Below, piece after piece: positions 20,108 through 27,932 of a DNA stretch of 64,000 bases. The position numbers were made by a program, and so were the translations under genes. The notes under the pieces were generated by a model. That model was not told the DNA's origin. It saw only the letters and a program-made list of their open reading frames with translations, and did no database searches. Positions within the stretch are counted from its first letter, which is position 1. Each line of letters opens with the position of its first letter. Location: contig JAPWHF010000001.1 of assembly GCA_027214125.1 (NCBI GenBank), positions 1 to 64,000 of the forward strand, in the 5' to 3' direction. The stretch comes from Zoogloeaceae bacterium G21618-S1 (lineage in GTDB: Bacteria; Pseudomonadota; Gammaproteobacteria; Burkholderiales; Rhodocyclaceae).

Positions 20108-20835
20108 TGGACGACCACCAACAATTCGCTGCCGATTGCGCAAAAGAAATCCAGGCCCAGGCCGACGATGCCGAATTCCGGCAGCTGTCTCGCGCCTGGA
20201 TGGACCGCGCCCAGCAACTGCGCTACTCCTACCATTTCGAGTGGATGGGGCGGCCGATCATCCAGTACCCCACCGACATCCTCGCCATGCAGGAGCTGAT
20301 GTGGCGCATTCAGCCCGAGCTGGTGATCGAGACCGGCATCGCCCGCGGCGGTTCACTCATCTTCTACGCCTCGATGATGCAGATGCTCGGACGCGGCGAG
20401 GTGCTGGGCATCGACATCGATATCCGCGCACACAATCGCGAAGCCATCGAATCACACCCCATGGCCAGCCGCATCCGCATGATCGAAGGCTCCAGCCTGG
20501 ATGCCGCCATCGTCGCGCAGGCCGCCGCAGCGGCCGAGGGCAAGAAGGTGATGGTGGTGCTCGACTCCAACCACACCCATGAACACGTGCTCGGCGAACT
20601 CGAACGCTACGCCCCGTTCACCTCACCCGGCAGCTATTGCGTGGTGATGGACACCGTGGTCGAAGACATGCCGGCCTCGCTGTTCGGCGACCGCCCCTGG
20701 GCGCCAGGCGATAACCCGAAAACCGCCGTCCACGCCTGGCTCAAGACCCACCCGGAGTTCGAGATTGACCACGCCATGGACGCCAAACTCGCCGTCTCCG
20801 TCGCGCCGCACGGCTACCTGCGCCGTCGCGCCTGA
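20107..20835 (+). CDS. cephalosporin-hydroxylase-family (CmcI-like) methyltransferase
   Basis: A 242-residue protein of the CmcI family. Despite the name, members are mostly SAM-dependent O-methyltransferases, often acting on sugars. The Rossmann core is seen in ETGIARGGSLIFYASMMQML and GIDIDIRAHNREA, and VVLDSNHTHEHVL is typical. It probably O-methylates the deoxyhexose in the glycan. It starts within the previous stop (TAATG) and is followed by the large glycosyltransferase after 25 bases. Confidence 0.88.
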   Translation: MDDHQQFAADCAKEIQAQADDAEFRQLSRAWMDRAQQLRYSYHFEWMGRPIIQYPTDILAMQELMWRIQPELVIETGIARGGSLIFYASMMQMLGRGEVLGIDIDIRAHNREAIESHPMASRIRMIEGSSLDAAIVAQAAAAAEGKKVMVVLDSNHTHEHVLGELERYAPFTSPGSYCVVMDTVVEDMPASLFGDRPWAPGDNPKTAVHAWLKTHPEFEIDHAMDAKLAVSVAPHGYLRRRA

Positions 20836-20860
20836 CCCGCTCATTCAAGGACGCCCCGCC

Positions 20861-23800
20861 ATGGCCGAGCACCGCATCGACATCATCATCCCCTGCTACA
20901 ACTACGCCCACTTCCTCGACGAATGTCTGGCGGCCATCGCCGCGCAGACCCGGGGCGACTACCAGGTGCTGGTGATGGACAACGCCTCGACCGACGACAC
21001 CCCCGAGGTCGCCGCGCGGTGGATGGCGCAGGACAGCCGCATCCGCTATCACCGCAACGACACCAACCTCGGCGCGGTCGGCAACATGAAGCGCGGCTAC
21101 GAGCTGACGGCAGCAGAGTACGTGGTGATCCTGCCGGCCGACGACCTGTGGGGCCCGACATTTCTCGAGGCCACCTGCAACGGACTCGACGCCTACCCCG
21201 AGTGCAGCTACGCCTACACCGGCTGGCACACCACGCATGGCGGGCTGGACGCCCCCGAACAGCCAATGACCTGGATTCCACATGATCGCAGCGGCGTGGT
21301 CGAGGACATGGCCTCGCTCATCATCCAGAACTACATCCCGCTGTCCTTCGGGGTGTTCCGTCGCAGCCTGTGCGAAAAGGTCGGCGGCGCCTACCCGCTG
21401 TTCCTGCCCATGCTTGGCGACCTGTATCTGTGGATGCGCCTGGCGGCGGTCGGGCCGGCCTATTACGTTAACGAAAACATCTGCCGCCTGCGCATGCACG
21501 GCGCCAACGAGTCCTTCGCCCTGCATGCCACCGGCCGCAGCGCCTTCGACCACATCCACCTGCTCGATCTCGTCTTCCAGTCCGACCAATGGCCGATGTC
21601 GCTGCGCCTGCTCGCCAAGGCGCGACAGATGCAGCTACTCACCGGCGCCAAGCTCACAGACATCGTCAACAGCCTCGGCAGCAAGGAGGCGATACCGATC
21701 TTCAAGGAGTACGTAGACGGCGCCCGCGACGATCTCATCGTCGTCACCGCCATGGCGATTCGCGCCTGCAGCGGCCGCGCCGCCGGCTTGAGCGACACCT
21801 TGCATGACGCCAACGCCATGCTGGCCCGCATGGCCGCCGAAAAGACCGGCACCCAGGCACTGAACCTGCTCGGCCAGACACCAGACAGTCAGTCTGGCGC
21901 CATGAATCGCGACTACGAGAGCTTTCTCAACGCGCGCAACTATCTCGAAACCGATCACACCCTGCTCCAGCGTGTCATGCGCCGCTGGCCGCAGGAACCG
22001 CGCATTCACATGCTGGTGCACGCAGTCGCCGCCGACTATGGTCTGCTCGCCGACACTCTCGACAGCGTCGCCCAACAACCCTACCCGCTGTGGACCCTGA
22101 CCGTACTGGCACCCACGCCCTGCCCCGATCCCGCGATCGAAGACGTTGCCAATATCGAATGGCGGATCGCCCCGACGCACCGAGACGTCAAAGCGGTCAG
22201 CGATGCAGCCGTTGCCGAAAACGGCTGCGACGTCGTCGCCCTCCTGCCCCCGGGCAGCCGCCTCGACCCGTTCTGTCTGTGGCGGATCGCGCATGAGTTC
22301 GCCACCAACACCTCCATCGGCGCGTGCTACTGCGATGACGACGTCAGCCGACACGGCGACGACCGGGTCGAACCGCGCTTCAAGCCAGACATGCTCCCCG
22401 ACATGCTCACCGCAACCGATTACGTCGGCCCACTGTGGATGCGTCGCACGGCGTACGCCGCCGCCGGGGGATGCAGCGAACTGCCGGGCGCGCATTTCTA
22501 CGACCTGACGCTGCGCGTCCTCGACCAGATCGGCGCCCCGGCCATCGGACACATTTCGGATCCGCTGCTGAGCCTGCCGGTGTCGCCGCATGTGCTCATC
22601 TCCGACGGCGACGCGATGGCCGCGGTGCAGGCCCATCTGGCACGGCGCGGCGTGTCCGGACAAGTGCGCCCGGGACATCTGCACGCCACCTGGCGCATCG
22701 AGTACCAGCACAGCACCACGCCCTCGGTCGACATCATCATTCCCTTCCGCAATCACCTCGAGTACCTGTCGCCCTTGCTCGAGAGCCTGCTCGACAAGAC
22801 AGACTACGCCGAGGCCCGCATCACGCTGGTCAACAACGCCTCCGACGATCCGGACATGCTCGCCTGGCTGGCAACCCAGATCGCCACGCACCCCGACCGC
22901 CTGCGACGCATGGACATCGACGGCGAATGGAATATCTGCCAGCTATTCAATACCGCCGTCGCAGCGAGCGAAGCCGAATTCGTCGTGCTGATGCATAACG
23001 ACGTACAAGTGCTGAACGGCAACTGGCTGTCCCGACTGCTCAACCACGGCCAACGCCCCGAGGTCGCGGGCGTCGCGCCACGACTGGTCACCCCGGGCAG
23101 TCAGGCGCTCGACTTCACCGGCAGCGTCGTCGGTCTGGCCCCGTTCATCGGCTCGCCAGACACCGGCGAACGCACCATGCTCCACCCCGGCTACCTGGGG
23201 CGGCAACAGACTGACGTCAATTGCTCGGCACTCGACAGTGCAGTGCTCCTGCTGCGGCGCTCACATTTCAATGCCATCGGTGGCATGGACGAATCACAGC
23301 ATTTGAGCTACCCCACCGCCGAACTGACCCTAAGGCTCGCCGCACACGGCCGCCTGGTGTGGACGCCGTGGAGCACGGTCGCCCACTACGACGACGACGC
23401 CCCGCCACGCGAAGCCATCGCCATCGTCGAGCACGAAGCCGAACTGGCGCGCAACGAACTGACCCGACTCACCCAGGAGCGGCAGTTGATCACGCGCTGC
23501 CTGCCCCTGATCCGCCACGACCCGGCCTGGAACCCCAATCTGCTGCTCGGCCACCAGGACACCCGCATCGACACCGGCTGCGCGGTCGGCTGGCGACACC
23601 TGCCGGTTCCCGACATGCCACGCATCATCGCCGACCCGGTCAGCGGCGCGGGCGAGTATCGCGTCACCGGGCCATTACGCGCCGCACGTCGGGCCGGCAA
23701 GGCGCTGGGCGCCTTCTTCAGCTATCCGGACACCCGCAAACGGCGCATCCCGACCCTGGCCGACCTCGCCCGGCTCGACGGCGCGAGCAGCTTCATCCTT

Positions 23801-24610
23801 CACCACGGCTTCTCGAATCAGCACATCCAGTTGCTCCAGCAGATGCAAACCTATCTGCCCTCGCTGCTGCGCGTCGCCTCGATGGACGACCTCGCCACCG
23901 CCGTGCCGGAGAAGAGCAATCTGTTCGATCACTGGTCGCGCGACACCCGCTCCCGGGTGCGCAATGCCATTGGGCTGTGCGACCGCCTCATTGTGTCGAC
24001 CGAACCGCTGGCCGAGTTCGCCCGGCACATGATCGACGACATCCGTGTCGTTCCCAACCGGCTCGAATGGGCACGCTGGGGGCATGTCGCATCACAACGC
24101 CGGGTCAGCACCAAACCACGGATCGGCTGGGCCGGCGCGATGCAGCACGCCGGCGATCTGGCCTTGATCCGGGACGCGATCATCGAAACCCACCAGGAGG
24201 CCGACTGGGTCTTCTTCGGCATGTGCCCGGAGGACATCAAACCCTATGTCCGGGAGGTGCATGACTGGGTGAATTTCGATGACTATCCGGAAAAACTCGC
24301 CAGCCTGAATCTGGATCTGGCAGTCGCGCCATTGGAAATCAATGCGTTCAACGAGGCCAAGAGCAACTTGCGCCTCCTGGATTACGGTCTGCTCGGCTGG
24401 CCGGTGGTGTGCACCGATGTCGCGCCCTACCGCAGCGCGCCTGTTACACGGGTTAACAATTCCACCCGCGAATGGGTCGACGCCATTCGTGCACATTTAA
24501 ACGACCTTGACGCCACCGCGAAAGCCGGTGACCGCCTGCGCGACTGGGTGCTCGCCGACTACATTCTTGAGCATCACGTGGACGACTGGCTGGCCCAGCA
24601 CCTGCCCTAA
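20861..24610 (+). CDS. very large multi-module glycosyltransferase
   Basis: A 1249-residue protein with four recognisable glycosyltransferase-like parts. (1) A family-2 GT-A domain, about residues 5-230 (IDIIIPCYNYAHFLDECL, VVILPADDLW). (2) A second, divergent family-2 domain, about 370-600 (SIGACYCDDDVSRHGDDR, then FKPDMLPDML). (3) A third family-2 domain, about 620-870 (SVDIIIPFRNHLEYLSPLL, VVLMHNDVQVLNGNWL). (4) A C-terminal GT-B-like half, about 980-1249 (RIGWAGAMQHAGDLALI, SNLRLLDYGLLGWPVVCTD). No transmembrane segment or signal peptide. It is the last gene of the sugar operon and is followed by a strong terminator, then by flagellin genes. It probably builds an oligosaccharide, perhaps directly on flagellin in the cytoplasm. 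The ATG is chosen for AAGG upstream and for matching the GT2 start. Confidence 0.88.
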   Translation: MAEHRIDIIIPCYNYAHFLDECLAAIAAQTRGDYQVLVMDNASTDDTPEVAARWMAQDSRIRYHRNDTNLGAVGNMKRGYELTAAEYVVILPADDLWGPTFLEATCNGLDAYPECSYAYTGWHTTHGGLDAPEQPMTWIPHDRSGVVEDMASLIIQNYIPLSFGVFRRSLCEKVGGAYPLFLPMLGDLYLWMRLAAVGPAYYVNENICRLRMHGANESFALHATGRSAFDHIHLLDLVFQSDQWPMSLRLLAKARQMQLLTGAKLTDIVNSLGSKEAIPIFKEYVDGARDDLIVVTAMAIRACSGRAAGLSDTLHDANAMLARMAAEKTGTQALNLLGQTPDSQSGAMNRDYESFLNARNYLETDHTLLQRVMRRWPQEPRIHMLVHAVAADYGLLADTLDSVAQQPYPLWTLTVLAPTPCPDPAIEDVANIEWRIAPTHRDVKAVSDAAVAENGCDVVALLPPGSRLDPFCLWRIAHEFATNTSIGACYCDDDVSRHGDDRVEPRFKPDMLPDMLTATDYVGPLWMRRTAYAAAGGCSELPGAHFYDLTLRVLDQIGAPAIGHISDPLLSLPVSPHVLISDGDAMAAVQAHLARRGVSGQVRPGHLHATWRIEYQHSTTPSVDIIIPFRNHLEYLSPLLESLLDKTDYAEARITLVNNASDDPDMLAWLATQIATHPDRLRRMDIDGEWNICQLFNTAVAASEAEFVVLMHNDVQVLNGNWLSRLLNHGQRPEVAGVAPRLVTPGSQALDFTGSVVGLAPFIGSPDTGERTMLHPGYLGRQQTDVNCSALDSAVLLLRRSHFNAIGGMDESQHLSYPTAELTLRLAAHGRLVWTPWSTVAHYDDDAPPREAIAIVEHEAELARNELTRLTQERQLITRCLPLIRHDPAWNPNLLLGHQDTRIDTGCAVGWRHLPVPDMPRIIADPVSGAGEYRVTGPLRAARRAGKALGAFFSYPDTRKRRIPTLADLARLDGASSFILHHGFSNQHIQLLQQMQTYLPSLLRVASMDDLATAVPEKSNLFDHWSRDTRSRVRNAIGLCDRLIVSTEPLAEFARHMIDDIRVVPNRLEWARWGHVASQRRVSTKPRIGWAGAMQHAGDLALIRDAIIETHQEADWVFFGMCPEDIKPYVREVHDWVNFDDYPEKLASLNLDLAVAPLEINAFNEAKSNLRLLDYGLLGWPVVCTDVAPYRSAPVTRVNNSTREWVDAIRAHLNDLDATAKAGDRLRDWVLADYILEHHVDDWLAQHLP

Positions 24611-24625
24611 AACCAAGCGAACACG

Positions 24626-24660
24626 GGGGATGCAGACCATGCAATCCCCTTTTTCCTTTT
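24626..24660 (+). terminator. intrinsic terminator of the sugar/glycosyltransferase operon
   Basis: GGGGATGCA (24626-24634) pairs with TGCAATCCCC (24640-24649, one bulged A), followed by a run of T with two C interruptions to 24660. It sits 15 bases after the glycosyltransferase stop and separates this transcript from the flagellin genes. Confidence 0.85.
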
Positions 24661-24697
24661 AGGCAAAGTCGCCCGGCATTGCCACTGCACCGCAGCA

Positions 24698-24733
24698 TTC
24701 GGCGCCGACGTCCCTCAAGGGCGCGGCGCCGAA
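24698..24733. repeat. GC-rich inverted repeat before the flagellins
   Basis: A perfect 10-base inverted repeat, TTCGGCGCCG (24698-24707) and CGGCGCCGAA (24724-24733), with a 16-base spacer that can fold further (CCCTCAAGGG). It lies between the terminator and the candidate flagellin promoter. Each arm contains the palindrome GGCGCC. No T-run. It could be an operator or a second transcription barrier. Confidence 0.5.
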
Positions 24734-24783
24734 ATCCTTTGCGGCAGGGCGATTGACGCCTATCGCCAAATGAAAAATCAGTC

Positions 24784-24810
24784 TTCAGTTTTTTACTGCG
24801 TCGCCGTAGG
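24784..24810 (+). promoter_or_regulatory. candidate sigma-28 (FliA) promoter of flagellin genes
   Basis: TTCAGTTT, 11 bases, GCCGTAGG resembles the FliA consensus TAAAGTTT-N11-GCCGATAA: 6 of 8 at -35, and GCCG intact at -10. It lies about 85 bases before the first flagellin ATG. The 5' leader would contain a small hairpin, TGGCA/TGCCA (24826-24841). Confidence 0.5.
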
Positions 24811-24893
24811 TAGGGCCATGGGGACTGGCACATCAATGCCAAACAGATCCTCAGTCAGACCAGAGCTGAACCAGTTGAATCAGGAGATTTACC

Positions 24894-25688
24894 ATGGCAC
24901 AAGTTATCAACACCAACGTGTACTCGCTGAATGCCCAGCGAAACCTCAACCGCAGCCAGGAAGGCTTGGCCACGTCGCTGCAGCGCCTGTCCTCCGGCCT
25001 GCGCATCAACAGCGCCCGTGACGACGCCGCCGGCCTCGCCGTGGCTCAGCGCATGGAAGCCGACGCCCGCGGCCTGACTGTCGCCATGCGTAACGCCTCT
25101 GATGGTATCTCATTCGCCCAGACCGCTGACGGCGCACTGGCAACGTCCGCCGACATGCTGCAACGGATGCGCGAACTGGCCGTCCAATCGCTCAACGGCA
25201 CCATCTCCAACACCGAACGCGGCTACCTCAACGCCGAATTTGGCCAACTGGATGCCGAGCTGGGTCGTCTGCAAGGCGCAGCCAAACTCAATAACCAGTC
25301 GGCATTCGGCGCCTTTACTTTCCAGATCGGCGCAGCAGCGGCCGACAGCATGGCCGCCACCTTTACCAGCGTGGCCTCCATCGGCGGCGCGGTCAGTACC
25401 GCCGCAGCGGCGGCACTGGCCATTGCCTCAATCGACAACGCACTCAACAGCGTCGCCAGTAACCGCGCCACCGTCGGCGGCGTGATGGGCCGGATGCAAT
25501 TCACCATTCAGCAGCTTGAAACGGCACGTGAGAATCAGTACGCCGCACGAAGCCGGATCATGGACGCAGACTTCGCGATGGAAACGGCCAGTCTGACCCG
25601 CGCGCAGATTCTGCAGCAGTCGGGTACCGCGATGGTGGCCCAGGCCAACAGCGTGCCGCAAAACGTGCTCTCGCTGCTGCGCGGCTAA
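24894..25688 (+). CDS. fliC: flagellin, copy 1
   Basis: A 264-residue short flagellin, the structural subunit of the flagellar filament. It has the conserved N-terminal D0/D1 domain (MAQVINTNVYSLNAQRNL, RLSSGLRINSARDDAAGLA) and C-terminal D1/D0 domain (ENQYAARSRIMDADFA, ending VLSLLRG). The D2/D3 outer domains of long enteric flagellins are missing. Between about residues 150 and 180 lies a Ser/Thr/Ala-rich segment, the most variable part among the three copies here. AGGAG precedes the ATG. It is the first of three tandem copies and has the best candidate FliA promoter. By hand comparison it differs from copy 2 at about 19 residues. Confidence 0.97.
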   Translation: MAQVINTNVYSLNAQRNLNRSQEGLATSLQRLSSGLRINSARDDAAGLAVAQRMEADARGLTVAMRNASDGISFAQTADGALATSADMLQRMRELAVQSLNGTISNTERGYLNAEFGQLDAELGRLQGAAKLNNQSAFGAFTFQIGAAAADSMAATFTSVASIGGAVSTAAAAALAIASIDNALNSVASNRATVGGVMGRMQFTIQQLETARENQYAARSRIMDADFAMETASLTRAQILQQSGTAMVAQANSVPQNVLSLLRG

Positions 25689-25702
25689 CAACATCTATTG
25701 AC

Positions 25703-25726
25703 GGGCTGAGCCATTCGGCTCAGCCC
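25703..25726. repeat. hairpin between flagellin copies 1 and 2
   Basis: A perfect 10-base inverted repeat GGGCTGAGCC / GGCTCAGCCC with a 4-base loop, in the 67-base gap. No T-run follows, so it may stabilise the 3' end of the first flagellin message rather than terminate it. Confidence 0.6.
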
Positions 25727-25755
25727 CAGCAACATCGATCGCCAAGGAGATCGTC

Positions 25756-26550
25756 ATGGCACAAGTCATCAACACCAACGTCTATTCGTTGAACGCTCAA
25801 CGTAACCTCAATCGCAGCCAGGAAGGCCTCGCCACCTCCCTCCAGCGCCTGTCCTCCGGCCTGCGCATCAACAGCGCCCGTGACGACGCCGCCGGCCTCG
25901 CCGTGGCTCAGCGCATGGAAGCCGATGCCCGCGGCCTGACTGTCGCCATGCGTAACGCCTCGGACGGCATCTCCTTTGCACAGACGGCTGACGGCGCATT
26001 GTCAACATCCGCCGACATGCTGCAGCGGATGCGCGAACTGGCCGTCCAATCGCTCAACGGCACCATCTCCGACACCGAACGCGGCTACCTCAACGCCGAA
26101 TTCGGCCAACTGGATGCCGAGCTGGCTCGCCTCCAAGGTGCGGCAAAACTCAATAACCAATCGGCGTTTGGCGCCTTCACCTTCCAGATTGGCGCAGCAG
26201 CGGCCGACAGCATGGCGGCCAACTTTGCCAGCGTTGCTGCCGTCGGTGGTGGCGTGGGCACCTCGGCCACCGCGTCCGCCGCCATCTCCGCGATCGACAA
26301 TGCGCTGAACAGCATCGCCAGCAACCGCGCCACCATCGGCGGTGTGATGGGCCGGATGCAATTCACCATCCAGCAGCTCGAAACGGCACGTGAGAATCAA
26401 TACGCTGCACGTAGCCGGATCATGGATGCAGACTTCGCCTCTGAAACCGCCAATCTCACGCGGGCACAGATTTTGCAACAGTCGGGTACCGCGATGGTAG
26501 CGCAAGCGAACAGCGTCCCGCAGAACGTGTTGTCGCTGCTACGTGGCTAA
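25756..26550 (+). CDS. flagellin, copy 2
   Basis: 264 residues, the same length as copy 1 and nearly identical in the filament-core domains. Changes cluster in the central segment: about 12 replacements between residues 150 and 180, where this copy reads GGGVGTSATASAAISA. A strong AAGGAG precedes the ATG. The 67-base gap to copy 1 has no clear promoter of its own, so it may be read from the copy 1 promoter. The high DNA identity of the ends suggests recent duplication or ongoing gene conversion. Confidence 0.96.
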   Translation: MAQVINTNVYSLNAQRNLNRSQEGLATSLQRLSSGLRINSARDDAAGLAVAQRMEADARGLTVAMRNASDGISFAQTADGALSTSADMLQRMRELAVQSLNGTISDTERGYLNAEFGQLDAELARLQGAAKLNNQSAFGAFTFQIGAAAADSMAANFASVAAVGGGVGTSATASAAISAIDNALNSIASNRATIGGVMGRMQFTIQQLETARENQYAARSRIMDADFASETANLTRAQILQQSGTAMVAQANSVPQNVLSLLRG

Positions 26551-26608
26551 TCCAACCAATTTGGGATCGTCCGACTGACCGACAGCCGGACGCCAAAAGG
26601 AGGCTGTC

Positions 26609-27403
26609 ATGGCACAGGTCATCAACACAAACGTCTACTCGCTGAATGCTCAGCGCAACCTCAACCGTAGCCAGGAAGGTCTGGCCACATCGCTCCAACG
26701 GCTCTCGTCCGGCCTGCGCGTCAATAGCGCCCGTGACGATGCTGCCGGTCTGGCGGTGGCTCAACGGATGGAGGCAGACGCACGTGGTTTGACCGTTGCC
26801 ATGCGCAACGCTTCGGACGGCATCTCCTTTTCCCAAACCGCCGATGGCGCCCTGGGCACATCGGCGGACATTCTTCAACGCATGCGAGAACTGGCAGTGC
26901 AATCGCTCAACGGCACCATTTCCGACACCGAGCGCGGCTATCTGAATGCAGAATTTACGCAACTCGATACCGAACTCGGCCGTCTGCAAGGCGCCGCCAA
27001 ACTCAACAACCAGTCGGTGTTCGGCACCTTCACCTTCCAGATTGGCGCAGGCGCCGCCGACAGCATGTCGGCCACCTTCACCAGCGTGGCCTCGATTGGT
27101 GGCGCGGTCAGCACGAGTGCCACTGCCGCACTGGCCATCGCCTCGATCGACAACGCGCTGAACAGTGTCGCCAGCAACCGCGCCACCATTGGTGGTGTGA
27201 TGGGTCGGATGCAATTCACGATCCAGCAACTCGAAACCGCGCGCGAGAATCAATACGCCGCACGCAGTCGCATCATGGACGCCGACTTTGCCGCGGAAAC
27301 CGCTGCCCTGACGCGCGCCCAGATTTTGCAGCAATCCGGCACCGCCATGGTGGCTCAGGCCAACAGCGTGCCACAAAGCGTTTTGTCTTTATTGCAGGGT
27401 TAA
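26609..27403 (+). CDS. flagellin, copy 3
   Basis: 264 residues with intact flagellin N- and C-terminal domains. It is the most divergent copy at DNA level: synonymous changes run through the 5' third. It has unique replacements such as RVNSARDD, SFSQTADG, VFGTFTF, and VLSLLQG at the end. The central segment is closer to copy 1. AAAGGAGG lies just before the ATG. Retention of three intact copies argues for distinct use, for example filament zones or antigenic or glycan variation. Confidence 0.96.
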   Translation: MAQVINTNVYSLNAQRNLNRSQEGLATSLQRLSSGLRVNSARDDAAGLAVAQRMEADARGLTVAMRNASDGISFSQTADGALGTSADILQRMRELAVQSLNGTISDTERGYLNAEFTQLDTELGRLQGAAKLNNQSVFGTFTFQIGAGAADSMSATFTSVASIGGAVSTSATAALAIASIDNALNSVASNRATIGGVMGRMQFTIQQLETARENQYAARSRIMDADFAAETAALTRAQILQQSGTAMVAQANSVPQSVLSLLQG

Positions 27404-27421
27404 GCCTTGCTTAGCGCCGAA

Positions 27422-27444
27422 CGACCGGCAAAGCCTGCCGGTCG
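27422..27444. repeat. hairpin after flagellin copy 3
   Basis: A perfect 9-base inverted repeat CGACCGGCA / TGCCGGTCG with a 5-base loop, 18 bases after the third flagellin stop and 54 bases before flaG. No T-run. It is likely an mRNA-stabilising or attenuating structure separating highly expressed flagellin messages from flaG-fliD. Confidence 0.55.
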
Positions 27445-27498
27445 GATCTGCCGGTATCGGCAAACGATGCCACCGGCCTCGGCAATCAGGAGAACACC

Positions 27499-27918
27499 AT
27501 GAGCATCCAGCCCGTCACCTCTACCGCTGCACAGTTTGTGTCACCGCAAGCCGCGTCTGGCGGCCGGGCAGGATCCGCTCCAGGACAACCCAATGCAGCC
27601 GAGCAGATTCAGCAGGCTCAGGCCCTGGAAAAGGCCAACGCGGCACGCGACGCGCAGGCCAAGACAGCACTTGAGCAGGATCCGGCTAAACTGAAAGAGG
27701 CCGTCGAGCGAGCCCAAGCGTCACTGCAAGCCATCGCTCGTGACATCACCTTCAGCCTGAACGACAAATCAGGCACGGTGGTGATCAAGGTCATTGAACG
27801 CGAGTCCAAGGAAGTGATCCGACAGATTCCGTCGGAAGAGTTTCTGAAAATCGCCGAAATGCTCAACGACAACATCGCCGACATCCGCGCGGGCTTGCTC
27901 GTCGAGCAAAAAGCGTAA
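27499..27918 (+). CDS. flaG: FlaG family flagellar protein
   Basis: A 139-residue protein with a Gln/Ala-rich variable N-terminal half. The conserved FlaG domain covers about residues 75-135 (FSLNDKSGTVVIKVIERESK, then EVIRQIPSEEFLKI). FlaG lies between flagellin and FliD in many polar-flagellated bacteria and affects filament length. CAGGAG precedes the ATG. fliD follows after 14 bases. Confidence 0.93.
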   Translation: MSIQPVTSTAAQFVSPQAASGGRAGSAPGQPNAAEQIQQAQALEKANAARDAQAKTALEQDPAKLKEAVERAQASLQAIARDITFSLNDKSGTVVIKVIERESKEVIRQIPSEEFLKIAEMLNDNIADIRAGLLVEQKA

Positions 27919-27932
27919 CAGGGAGGCTAATC

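Noticed and set aside
24826-24841. Possible sigma-54 promoter TGGCAC-N5-TGCC before the first flagellin
   Set aside because: The invariant GC at -12 is missing (CC instead, with the adjacent T/G also wrong). It reads better as a small palindrome in the leader.
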